A DNA stretch of 64,000 bases from Capitulum mitella (taxonomy: Eukaryota > Arthropoda > Thecostraca > Pollicipedomorpha > Pollicipedidae), in NCBI GenBank assembly GCA_030062745.1, contig CP099839.1:26835324-26899323 (forward strand). The letters run 5' to 3'. The notes beneath the pieces are model-generated. The model was given only the letters and a program-made list of their open reading frames with translations, made no database searches and was not told where the DNA came from. This document shows positions 20,508-30,988 of the stretch, piece by piece. Position 1 is the stretch's first letter, and every line of letters starts with the position of its first letter. The position numbers were made by a program, and so were the translations under genes.

Positions 20508-23500
20508 CTGTGGAGGAGAGGCGGTGCGTCAGAGCGGCGCCGCCGAAACAGGTCGTGTCGGAATGGCACGGATGAGGTAACGGGCGTGAGTCAGCGGCCG
20601 GCCGACCGCTGCAGAGGGCCCGTCACCGGTTCCAGGTAAGCCCACGGCGCCGGCCCTGACGCCGAGGCCGGCCGGAGACGTCACCACATCAGAACATCGG
20701 CGAGGTAACCACCAGTCACAGTGATTCGCCGGTCGGGGAATACCCCGGGAGTCGGCCAAAACAGCGACGCCACCTTCCGACGACGTCAGGGCCCGCCTGG
20801 GCCGCGCTCAGCGTCCACTCCGTGGAGTTCGACCATGAGCTGCTCGGGTCGAGCCGGTGCGGGCCGCGCCCGCCACCCACCTGCATCAGGTCGGCCTGCA
20901 GCCGGCGGAAGGCGTCCAGGTTGAGGTCGCCGGACACGGCCGCGTCCAGCGTCATCCGCTCGAAGACGACGGCGATGCGCTGCAGGTCGGCGAAGTGGAT
21001 GGGCAGCGCCTCCTCCAGCGAGAGCGCGCCGCCGCCCTGCTGCCGGGCGATCGTGACGTGCACGAAGCCCAGCCAGCTGACGTTGTGGTGCCCCCAGTCG
21101 CGCATCATCGCCTCCTCGTCCACGTTGTACGTGGAGCGCACCTGCGAGCGGGAGGAGGACGGGTCACGGGCGGCCGGGCGCATTCGGAGCGGACGTTCCA
21201 ACGGGTCGCCGTGGCTGAACAGAGGCGCGAGGGCTGCGAGGGGCCGAACAGACCAACGACAACGCCGAGGAGCGCGATCGACCGGGACCAAACGCAGCAC
21301 GCGCCGCGCGAAAAAGCAGCCACGCGGCGGAGAGAAACTCCCCAAGCCAGCAGCGGTGACGTCATCCGGCAGCGCGCGCCACACGGAACTGGCGCGGAAC
21401 TGCCCGCTTCCCGGCCGGCCGGCCGGCGCGAGCGTACCGCGGCGTCGAGTCACGGCTGCGCGCGGACCGGGTCCAGCGCGGCGGCGTGAGAGGCCCCCGC
21501 CAGGGAAGTCCCATCGCTGCAGCGTCGGCCGGCGGCCGGCCGGCCCAGACGACGCCGGCGGCGCCCGCCTCCCTGCCGAGCGCGCCCCAGACAGGCGGCC
21601 TACTAATAGTCACTCTTCTCCAGAAGCCGCACCAGACGGCCCCGGCTTATTCCTACTCGGAAGGGGTGAGCCAGACGCGAAGCTATCCGCGGCGGTAGTG
21701 ACAGCACTCGGTTCGGAAAACAGCGCGATGCAATATGGGCGGCGCGGGGCGAGTCTCGGTAGCTGCGAGCAGACGTGGGACCGGCAGGACAGGCCAGATC
21801 ACCGCCTTCCGAGGAGGCCAGCTGGGCCGTGACCCCACGGCGCCGCCCGCAGAACGCCGCCGGGCGGGCGGCTGCGCCTGTTTAGTCATGCAAACAGCTC
21901 CGACGAACTGGGAGTCGTTCCGCGCCGGTCCCCGCCGCCACCGGCCAGCCTCCAGCCGCCAACACCGGTGGCAACGAACGCCCTTACCCGGGGATTAGCC
22001 GATAAAAATGGCTCAGAACGTTTCCCGGTATTTGGTGGAATGTTGTGGGCGGCGCCAGGAGCCGCCGTCGTATCTGAGGCACGCTGTGCTTATGGCCGCG
22101 GGACAGGGGATGTTGCGGCCGTGCAAAGTGTCGTTAACGTTTATATTGTCGGCCATAAATATCGCGCCGCGTACGTCGCTGGTTGTCCGGCTGGGGTTTT
22201 TATCGCCGATGGCCAGCTGCCCATTATCGTTTGTCGTTATGAGTAGGTGTCGATTTATGGTGATGTAATGGTCACGTGCCATTGAACTAGAACCGGTTTG
22301 GAGTTCCCAATCCGACTCCGGAGTTCAAGGCGAGTGTTTCGCGTTCCGCGCGGCAGCTATCAATTAGCTACCTCCAGAAGCTCTCAGTGAAGTATTTTCC
22401 GTGCTCAGCGCCTTCAAGTGCAAACGTCCCGGCGAAATTTCGCAACGTTGACGTCCGTCTACTCGACGGTATTGGGGTTTCCCAGTGGGTGGGAATACGA
22501 CGACATGTCAGACAGACTCATTCCGCGAACGCTTTAGATGTCGTAGTTTCCTGACGCACAGTATATCGCAAGAAACCTGGCGCCCCGGCCAAGGCAGCGG
22601 TGACCACTGCCTCCTGCCACAGCGGGCGGCCGCACGGGTGCCCGGCGCCCCGCCAGAGGCAGCGTCGGCGCATCGCGGCCGAGGCGGGTGGCGCCGCTCC
22701 GTCGCCGCGCCCTGCGCTCGCCGGAAGCGACCGGCTGCGTCAGAGTCACCTCTGACCCAACGCCCCGGCACGCGCGTCATTCCTGCCGCCGGCGGCCGCC
22801 CCCGCCGCCCCTGTTATCGGGCGCCGACTGCCAGGCGTCGACTGCGGCGGCCCCGGTCCGGGCGGACCGGCCGGGCCGGAGGGCAGGCCGCGGCGCGCCT
22901 GCAGCGGTGCCGCGCCCCCCCCCCCCCGCACTCGCTGGAGGATCGGACGCGAGGGAAGCGCCGGGACCGTCGTCTACGTCCAGGGAGCGTCAGGCGTGGC
23001 GCCGGAGGCGACTGGCCGTCGTTGTCGCCAGCGTCGGCGGCCGGCCGGGCGGCGGGTCCGCGGGGAGCTCGGCGGCCGTCTCCCGGGGCCGGCGCGACCG
23101 GCCGCTTCCGGCGCGGCGACACCTCGGAAGCCGGCGTCGGCCGGCCGCGGCCGCTTTGTTGATCAGTCCAGTCTGACGTAACACGCGGCGGCATGAGATC
23201 AGCGGCCAGGCGCGCGGCGCCGCCCCCACGTGACGCCGCGCGCGTGCGTGGCCGCCGGCGGCCGCCCGTGATTCAGGTGCGCTCCCGGATCCCGACCGTC
23301 AACAATAGGCGCGGCGCCGCGGCGAACGCGCCGGCGCGCCACGCATGGCCGTGACGTCACGGCCGGGCCGGCCGGCGTCCGCCCAAACAGACGGCGTGAA
23401 TCAACGTGGCGACATCGTGACGTCACGGCGCTGGCGGCCGGCCGGCCGGCCGGCGGCGCTCTCCGCCCGCGCCGCGCGAAGGGCAGGCAGCAGGGCCGGC

Positions 23501-26185
23501 GCGGTCGCTGCTGGTGTATCTCGTGACTGCGTGCAGTGACGGCATGTGTCATGCCCCCGCGACCGCTGACCGGCGTCCAGCGGGCAAAGTCCGGCACCAG
23601 CCTCGATGTGCCGGCTGGGTATCGTTCAATGTCCGCGGTCGCTTGCCGGCCGCACTCTGCTCATGGCCCCGTGTTGGTTGCCATGTGCCTCTGCGTTTGA
23701 CGAAAATGACATCTGGTGTGTGTGGAACTGGAATTAGACGTTGTCTGGCAGCTCCAGAAAGTCTGGAGGTTCCGGTGAACTCTGCTCTACGATTAAACAA
23801 CAACCGTTAAATACCAGAGACAGTCTTGGACGTAGGAAAAAGAGGCCGAGGAAGAAATAGAAAAAGAGGGCGGAGAATATTGATACAATTGAAGGCCAGA
23901 GCGGGAGAAAAGATAAACAGAATGAAAGGTGAACAGCATCTTGGCCCTCTTCAGCTGGCCCTTTCCTACGGCTCTGAAAACTACGCCAGACTGCACGGGA
24001 TTTGCAGTAGACCGCTTACTGTGTCGTCCCCCCGGACCAGTTACAGACGTTTCAAAGAAATCGTTACGCAACGACGGACCTGAGCCAGTGTCAGATCAAA
24101 CCGGCCGTGATGGTACAGAGTTCCGGCAAATGAAAATCCCGCACTTCTTGGAAACACCCGACAGAAAAACAACCTTCATAACGGACAATGCAGAGCAAAA
24201 ACTACAGCACACCTTAAACACCTCGTTTACCACAGTATCAACCATTATGACTCACAACGATAATGCGCTCCGCCCGGTCCCAGCCACCCAAAGCCATTGG
24301 TTTCACAACAGGGCCTTGGCGGCAGCGGGACTCGGTATTTCCGGCGCGTCCGCGCGTGCCAGCCTGGTCCGCCCCCGTCGGCGAAGGCATTTCCGACCGG
24401 CCCGATAGCTGAACGAAGCCGAGCGGAGACGAGAGCACGAAGTCGTGAAAATCGCCAGTGGGATGGAATGATAGCGGTCCATTACCGTTAGTCAGAAGGT
24501 GTGGAGAGTCATCGGTGTTCTGTCGTGTTCCGTCATGTCAGTTTCGTCAATTTCGGCCGCTGTTCATCGCGTCAGTCTGGCGCACCGCCGCAGCCAAAGG
24601 GGCCCGGGGGCCCGGCCCCCTTAGGATTTTTTTCACATTTTTTGTGAAATTTCGCATTTTTGTGAAAACCAGTACAGATCGTCTTTCCAGCAAGCGGTTT
24701 TCGTATGATTTCAGTTCATATTGAGCTCTGTCCCCCGCCCTCCTTAAAAAAAATCCTGGCTGCACCTCTGGTCTAGCGACGTGTAGTGGAAGAAGCTGCT
24801 GCCTAGCGCTGACGTTCAGGTCACCACGAGGCCTTTGCACGTCATGCAGACGATGGCTCCGCAACGCAGGTATTACAAAGCGGCGACCGACGTTACACAG
24901 CACGCAGTGGCGGTCAGATGTCGCAAAACAATGCGGTCGGTTACTTACGAATACGTCCATGATGTCGTCGACTTTCGGCCGCACCACCCGGTTCAGGTGG
25001 ATGATCCTGTCGAGGATCTCGGCGTCCGAGGCGCCCGAGATGCTGGTGCCGCCGCCCTTCATCAACGCTTCGTCAATGGCGCACGGGTTATTCCACTGAG
25101 ACTGCCGCGGCGTGGGTGCCGCCAGCGCCGGTGGGCACACCAGCCACCAGACCACCAGACCCACCACCGCTGACTGGTCTGCAATGGGGAGAGGGAGGTT
25201 CGTCAGTCGACACACCAGTCGCCAGGCCGGCAGACCTGCCGCCGCCGCCGACTGGTTTGTAATAGGGACAGGGAGGTTCGTGAGTCGACAGACCAGCCGC
25301 CAGACCAGACCAGCAGACCCACCACTGCCGACTGTTCTGTAATGGGGAGAGGGAGGTTCGTCAGTCGACAGACCAGCCGTCAGACCAGCAGACCCACCAC
25401 CGCCGACCGGTCTGTTAGGGGCGTTTGTCGGTAGACAGACCAACCACCAGACCCACAGACCTGCCGACGCGCTAGTAAGGACTAGACAGGACGGTTCGTC
25501 AGTCAACATTGTGCGCAGCTAAAATGAGGCTGACGTTGAATGCGGCTAAATATACAACTCATCCCTGGAATGCTTCGAATGTTGTCGCTACAGAAACTAG
25601 TTTGTTTGTCTCTCTAGTGACGAAAGTTTCGTGGGAAATCACAATCACAGTGGGAGCAAACAGGTCTTGTTATATGAAAATAAATTAGTAAATATGGTCC
25701 TCGAAGCACTTTTTGAAGATGTGGCGGCGTACCATTCACTGTAAACACGGTTAACTGTGAAATATGTGGACAGATGCGCGTCTAACGGCGTCGTATGTCG
25801 CATATCGCACGACATAAAACATAGCTATTTTGGGCACATAATGACGTGTCTAAGGTCAACTTATCACGACATGTTGAACAAACACACCCTCACCACGAAC
25901 ACATGGCCTCTCAGCAACATCAGGGCCCGGAGTGACCAGAGGGATCATCTGACTCTCCATTAGCACAAAATTTTTCGTCGGCTGACTACCGTACATATGT
26001 GGCACGATGTTCCTCACTTTTCAAGATGCTTTCCAGTCTCTCGTCCTTTTATGAAAATCCCGATTACGTGCTTCTCGTAACGACCACGAACTGTACAACA
26101 TCTCAGTCTGCTGGCGAATGACAGTGAGGCTGTACTGACGACCTCTCGGCAGGCGGAACTTACAGCCCTGCCCCGAGGAGAACAT
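20295..26185 (-). CDS. Secreted four-helix cytokine, IL-6/CNTF/cardiotrophin class (candidate), 4 exons
   Basis: Exons in transcript order: 26185-26164, 25178-24949, 21141-20881, 20507-20295. They join to 241 codons plus TAG with no stop or frameshift. Residues 1-27 are a signal peptide (MFSSGQGYQSA then VVGLVVWWLVCPPALA, cleavage likely ALA|APTP). Predicted helices: A about 58-86 (EILDRIIHLNRVVRPKVDDI), B about 124-153 (LSLEEALPIHFADLQRIAVV), C about 158-186 (LDAFRRLQADLMQLLCELH), D about 206-235 (RNLRNWITIREYKRYISHL). There is a long A-B crossover and a long C-D loop. Cys are at 22 (in the signal), 40 and 174; an N-glycosylation site NVS is at 104-106. Intron phases 1, 0, 0, with the first inside the signal peptide, are those I know from IL-6 and LIF. 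Length and helix order fit IL-6, CNTF, CLCF1 and cardiotrophin; the C/D region, with a GDG-containing loop, resembles CNTF most. Such ligands act through gp130-like receptors and JAK/STAT; in flies Unpaired/Domeless fill this role. Identity is by fold pattern, not strong sequence similarity. A family outside the cytokines remains possible. Confidence 0.62.
20881..21141 (-). CDS. Cytokine-like gene, exon 3 (A-B loop, helix B, start of helix C)
   Basis: The acceptor is CGCTCGCAG and the donor ATGCAG|GTGGGT. It has 87 codons, phase 0 at both ends. It contains VRSTYNVDEEAMMRDWGHHN, VSWLGFVHVTIARQQ, and helix B starting after EEALPIHF. Confidence 0.7.
21142..24948. other. Intron 2 of the cytokine-like gene; CpG-rich
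   Basis: A 3.8-kb intron, very GC- and CpG-rich from 21.1 to 23.7 kb with runs of GGCCGGCC (23441-23456). Long frames on both strands here reflect base composition. A hAT MITE sits at 24583-24770. Confidence 0.7.
24583..24770. mobile_element. hAT-type MITE with 8-bp target duplication
   Basis: The ends are CACCGCCGCAGCCAAAGGGG and ...AATCCTGGCTGCACCTCTG, an imperfect inverted pair. The flanks are GTCTGGCG (24575-24582) and GTCTAGCG (24771-24778), an 8-bp duplication with one mismatch. It shares CAGATCGTCTTTCCAGCA-GCGGTTTTC with the copy at 37893. Confidence 0.88.
24949..25178 (-). CDS. Cytokine-like gene, exon 2 (signal peptide end, helix A)
   Basis: The acceptor is CTCTCCCCATTGCAG with a strong pyrimidine tract. 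It enters with AC, completing Tyr 8; the donor is TTC|GTAAGT in phase 0. It encodes the hydrophobic core VVGLVVWWLVCPPALA, a short N-terminal segment with WNNPC, a Gly/Ser linker GGGTSISGAS, and helix A. A second possible acceptor (CTCAG at 25096-25100) would remove the signal peptide, so it is less likely. Confidence 0.65.
25172..25450. repeat. Minisatellite built from the exon 2 acceptor and signal-peptide sequence
   Basis: About four copies of a 75-80 bp unit start at about 25172, 25251, 25330 and 25405. Read on the minus strand each contains the pyrimidine tract CCCTCTCCCCATT-CAG, ACCAGTC and the Trp/Leu-rich signal-peptide segment. At least the copy near 25337 retains a CAG acceptor. The minus frame is open from 25509 through all copies into exon 2. 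Confidence 0.9.
26164..26185 (-). CDS. Cytokine-like gene, exon 1 coding part
   Basis: ATG followed by FSSGQG and one base, then CT|GTAAGT, a perfect donor, in phase 1. Twenty-two coding bases is close to the very short first coding exon of IL-6 and LIF. The base at -3 is A. In-frame ATGs 15 and 21 bp or more upstream (MLHCR..., GMLHC...) are alternatives. I prefer this start because it leaves the most compact signal peptide. Confidence 0.6.
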
Positions 26186-26199
26186 TCTGCAGTGCAACA

Positions 26200-29100
26200 T
26201 TCCCAGCCAGTGCCACTGCTCTCTGGCTGCTTGGCGGGCCGATTGGGTGTAGTGTAGCTTCATTGCCATCTAGCACGCACATGGGAGCCGTCTCCCGTCT
26301 GTTGCCAGGAGGCGGCAAGCTTTTGAGGGTGGCGCTCTTTTGACGAAATCCGGAGCCAGGGCGGTGGCGGCGGCGGGGGGCGGGAGGGGGCGAGTCGGCC
26401 GTTCCGTTAGCCGGCCTGTCGACCACGCGCGGCGCGAGAGGGACCGAGGGCACAGTTCACCAGGTCTGGCGGTCGCTGGCCGCCCATGACGTAACGCCGC
26501 GGGCCGCCGCCGACGCCACGCTACCAAGAACCGGCGGCAAGCAGACTTCACGTGAACCCAAACACGGGAGGCGGAGGGCGGCCGGCGCCTGCGGCCCGCC
26601 GGAGTCGCCGGCGGCCCGACCTCGGCCGCCCGCCACCCGGCCGAGCCGGCCGCCGCACGCGAAGACTCGGGGCGTAGCCGAGCCGCGGCGGGCGGCGGCG
26701 GCGGCAGCGGCGGCCGACGCGCGCCGCAGCTTGCGCCGAACACTGCGCGGCCTCTTCCCGGTCCGTCTGCGCCCTCTCACTGACTGCACGTCTTGACGAT
26801 TATGTTTAATCTTAATGACGCCATGCGCGGTGACGCCAGCCTATTATGTCATCTCCTGCGCCGCGCACTGGTCAGTGCGCAGCGACCACGTGTCGCGCGA
26901 TCACGTGCACCGGCCAGCTTGTGGGATGGGGCCCGTACGTATTTGGTGATCGCCCGTCCCCGTCAGCGAGCGTCAGCGAGCAGTCGTCAGTCAGTCCCCG
27001 TCAGCGAGCAAGAGCATACGTTCCACCGCCCTGCTAAGCTACAAAAGGGGAACCAACGGCTAAGCAGCACTCCAATAAGGTCACCCAACATGCAGTGAGC
27101 CCGATTGAAGGAAATCACGGGCCTAACGTCGTCACGCGTTTCCCAGCGAGCACCACGTATGACCCGACTTTGTGCATGCCGCGGTGCCGCCCCCTTGTTG
27201 TGGTTCGAGCATGATTCAGGATTATCGAGCTGTGTGTAGACCAAGGGAATTCGTCGAACCGGCGCGGGTTTTCGCGGAACGGCCAGCTTTCCCGCCATCA
27301 TCGATCAACACGGCCTGTCCCGCCGGCTCGGCCACCTGGACCGGTCAGGGTCGGTCAGGCGTCGCCCGCGTTGAAATCACCGCCAGGTGCATACGACGCG
27401 GGTCACGCGCCTCAGACCCTGCCCGCGGCGTCAACAGAGAACAGCGAGGGGGCGCCACGGGGACAGGGAAAGGTTCTCCGGCCCTGATGTCGACGACGCC
27501 TGTCTTTGAGCTGCCGACATGCCGGTGGATGTCGATCAACGTCGAGTAGGACCAGCCAAGGACGGGGCTTTCACTGGTTGGGATGTGCAAGGGCATGTCG
27601 AAGCCCTTTCATTCCTCGTGAGCCTGGACATGCACCAGCATCTCCATCTTGCATTTATGTCAGCGCCAGCCAACGGGTCAGCTCGGAACGGTGAAAGGTT
27701 CTGGGAGAAATCTGCGCCGAAGGAAAATACGATGTAATGACTGGAAGGAACTTTACCTTATCTTACCAGTACTATTTATCTTAGTACTATCTATCAGTTA
27801 TTTTATCTTAACCTTACCTTATCTTAGAACCATATCAATTCCGCTCGGATGCTGTTAATCCTCGGTAACGTTGGCGACATTCTTCAGGACCTCGACCACG
27901 TGATTCCTTCCGACTGTTTACAAAAACGTATCCGATTACCGAGATCCACGCCGTCGGTCCCGTCACGTGCGACGTCGACACGGTCCGAATCTCGCCGGCG
28001 ACGCCCCGTGCCTGACTCGGCCCCGTGCCCGAGTCAATCTCGAGCCCGGACTCGCGATCGCGCCGACGATTCGCGGCCTTGTCGCGGCGTCTCCGCCGGA
28101 GTCGTGCAACACCTAGCCGGATGCGGGCAATAATCCACGATAAGCCCCAGATGTCACTGCGCACCCCCGCTCCGGCCCAGTGGGTCAGTTCGAGGAACCG
28201 CAGTCGGGCCAGTCTCTGACCTTCTGGCAGGATGTCTGTGAGGGGCCCCGCGGCGTGGCGTCCGTCGTCCTCCAGCAGAGCTGGAGCACTTTCGAAAATG
28301 TCGGGGTGCCGACCAGTTTTCATCATCGGCACACGTATATAGCCGTAATTACCAAATACGTGCTCTAGCATGCTTTGTCTCGGATTTGATCTATCTTATT
28401 TTACTTTCCAGGCTATGTTCTCATGCCTAAAATGGTAACAGTAGGCCGACAGACAAAAGGGGCCTTTAGCCATGGTGCAGTGCGTTCACGGCAACGAATT
28501 TTGGGAATCAGGAGGGACTGAACTCCACTTCTTCAGACCCAAAAACCCATGCATGCCCTCCAGCCTCGCCGGCGGCCGCGACGTTCACGGTCCCCTCATG
28601 GCTGACGGCCACGTGGTGGCACGTGCGGCCACGACGCCGCCGGAACACGAGCCCAGTGTCGGCGTGGCGGACCGGGGGGCCGTCCTGGCGCGGGCGCAGC
28701 TGCAGGTGTCGTGCTGGCAGGGCGCCCGACTTGACCTCGGTCAAGCGACACAGCTGCCGCGGCCGATCCCCAGCGGCGCCTGAATCGGCACTTTCCGCCG
28801 ACGAGGCTTCGTGAAACGCGATACAAATCTGCCGGGGCCGTAGCCGTGGCGCGCAGTGTTACGCGGTGACGTGACCTGCACTACCGCTCGAAAAGCGCCG
28901 CCGCAGCCGGTTGGACGACCGCTGCAGTCGGGGTTCGTCGTGCCAAAGTTTTGCATGGCACGTCAACTGGTCCATCCATCGTCCATGTGATGGGTCGCTT
29001 TGGCCTTTAGCAAGTACAATCCTCAAAGATACGCTTCACGTGACTGCTCCAAGCCACAGGGTTCGGACACAGGACATGGCACGGGTCGAAACGGTGAGGA

Positions 29101-29860
29101 TGAACACTGGATGAGACTACGTTTTTAACCATCCCTGTCTCAAGTGTTGCGTCACCCACCTGCGATCAAGGCAACGGCGATTGTGATCTGTCTCGTGCAA
29201 TGACAGGAGATGAGAGTTCCGGGGGTGCGCGGCGTTAGGCGCTCGGGCGGCTGCTTGCCCATGGCAACAACAAGACGGAAAGGTTTCGCCGGGGCCAGAA
29301 GAAGAAGGCGAAGCGCTGCGTACCGAACAGACGGTTCGCAGCGCGTCCCAGCCGCCGAGACGGCCGGCCGGTTTCGTCACCAGACCTGCGCGGCAACGCC
29401 GTGCAGGATCGCAGCAGTGACGACAGCGCCGTCCGCCTCACACGGGGAGACCGGCACCGGAGCGCGGCGCCGGCGACTACTCACGTGTCGATGGGTGGCG
29501 GCCGCCGCGGACGGGCGACGTCGGCGGACTCGTCTGCCGCCTCCGTCCGAATCTCCGCGCGGTGCTCTCGGCACGCGGGGCGCAGCTCTCGGCACTCTGT
29601 CCACAGGGAACGCCGCGGCCCGCGAGCGCCGGCGACTCGCACACGGCGCACCTGCAGCGCCCGGCGTACTCCCGGCAAACGGCGCTCCCCGACGCGTCGG
29701 CCAGCATTCTGAGGCGCGGCGAGATCGGCACTGACAACACGCCGCCGCGGCCACGCTGTCCGAGCTGCTAGGCAAATCGGCTCCTCACCAACACTGATGG
29801 CGCGCGCTGCCGGCTCCGGCATCATATACAAGAATCTTACCTGGCAGGCGCGCTGGCCCG
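26200..29860. other. GC- and CpG-rich region upstream of the cytokine-like gene
   Basis: Very GC-rich blocks at 26280-26780, 27240-27560, 27940-28300, 28560-28900 and 29200-29800 are separated by ordinary sequence. Many overlapping frames run on both strands; only the weak exon candidate at 28508-28753 is listed separately. Confidence 0.5.
28508..28753 (-). CDS. Possible coding exon of unknown gene (weak)
   Basis: A minus-strand frame opens after a GCGGCAG acceptor at 28754-28755 and reads LCRLTEVKSGALPARHLQLR, then TGLVF, then GRTCHHVAVSHEGTVNVAAA and AWVFGSEEVEF before a stop. The alternation of short hydrophobic strands with VSHEGTV and VFGSEEVEF faintly recalls the beta-trefoil of FGFs, but there is no decisive motif. 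No partner exon was found. Confidence 0.2.
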   Translation of the reverse strand: MCRLTEVKSGALPARHLQLRPRQDGPPVRHADTGLVFRRRRGRTCHHVAVSHEGTVNVAAAGEAGGHAWVFGSEEVEFSPS

Positions 29861-29862
29861 CT

Positions 29863-29990
29863 ATTGGTCGGCGCAGCCGGCGCCCGCGAGAGAACGTCAG
29901 GCAAGGCGTGGCGTGACGTCACAGCGGTTGGATGACGTCACCCCAGGGAACGTTCTGGCCGCCAGGGCCGGACGGGCTTGTATAAACAGG
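29863..29990 (+). promoter_or_regulatory. Promoter-like cluster: inverted CCAAT, two CRE/ATF palindromes, TATA
   Basis: ATTGG at 29863-29867 (inverted CCAAT), TGACGTCA at 29914-29921 and again at 29933-29940, and TATAAA at 29981-29986, inside CpG-rich DNA. The spacing suits plus-strand initiation near 30010. A short frame starting MMELLPVKWDL follows at 30052, but no further exon was found. On the minus strand there is also a strong donor CCAG|GTAAGAT at about 29840. Confidence 0.45.
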
Positions 29991-30710
29991 GCGGGCTGGA
30001 ACAATAAAGAATAGCAACACGACCGCCTTATCAGCGCAACGTGGGGCAATCATGATGGAGCTACTGCCAGTAAAATGGGACCTCAGATTCGATTTATCGA
30101 TGCTATTTTGCTGTCCTCTGAGGTTTCTCTGACGTAACCTCGGAATGTCACCCTGGTGCGGCTTCAAATTCTGAACATTCCTAACTACACAGACTATTCG
30201 TTACAAAGACTGCTCAACAGGTAACCATGGGCCCGTGAAGCGTGATATCATCGTGCAGGTATGATGACATCATGTGAATCATTGATGCGCGTTCCCAGGA
30301 CTTTCTCTTCTCCAGTATCTTCTCTTTGTTTCCGCTCGGCATAAACGTCCCTTGAGCCCGTTGCACTTCATCTCCTTGTAGGGAGTACTTACTTGTCAGC
30401 TATGTGAAGTTGCATGAAAGTTCCCTCCGCTCCATTTTGTTGCGAACGTTCCTTTTTTCGTAACTGACTGTGAGACATAACTGTGAGACAATAATGCTGG
30501 CACGCACGGGGCGAAAGGATACGTTCCCGGTATTTGACGGATTTGATAAAACCTACGGGATTACTGAAAAACATCAAAATAAGCTTAAGATCGTCATCCC
30601 ACCCAACTAAACAGCAGATAGTCCGTTCAGTTCGCGGAAGAGCCCTTGATTATTGGCTGCTTTCGGAAGCTATCAGCTGCGCTAAACGTGTGAAAACTGT
30701 CGCGTAATAG

Positions 30711-30980
30711 CAGGCACGTAGCCAGGATTTTCCCTGGGTGAGAGGCAAATGTCAAATTTCGTCATATACTACTGACTTATGATGAAGTCTATAGGAAAAT
30801 GCAGAAATTTTACGTAAATGACCTCATTTTTAACTCATTAGAATAAATATAATGATTGCTTTTGCAACATATCAATGATCGCTATTCCGTATTCGTGCGA
30901 AACGCTATACATCTAGTACAAACCGCTTGGCTCAGGGAGCCATGGCCCCCATGGCCATGGCCCCCTTGGCTACGTCCCTG
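30711..30980. mobile_element. hAT-type MITE with exact 8-bp target duplication
   Basis: The left end CAGGCACGTAGCCAGGATTTT is inverted at the right end as GGCTACGTCCCTG. CGTAATAG flanks both sides exactly (30703-30710 and 30981-30988). It is 270 bp and noncoding. Confidence 0.95.
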
Positions 30981-30988
30981 CGTAATAG

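Noticed and set aside
20722..21832. Long plus-strand frames of 67-336 codons
   Set aside because: They are antisense to the cytokine-like exon 3 and lie in CpG-rich DNA where stop codons are rare; they are Arg/Pro-rich without domains.
24949..25178. TMEM98-like identity for the cytokine gene
   Set aside because: The phrase RPKVDDIMDVF resembles the TMEM98 segment PRVDDVV, but the remaining exons, the cleavable signal peptide and the C-terminus do not fit that family.
24547..25509. Single 320-codon minus-strand protein
   Set aside because: It merges repeat units, exon 2 and intron past a clear GTAAGT donor at 24948-24943. Only 25178-24949 is supported as coding, though an unspliced start in the repeat remains an alternative.
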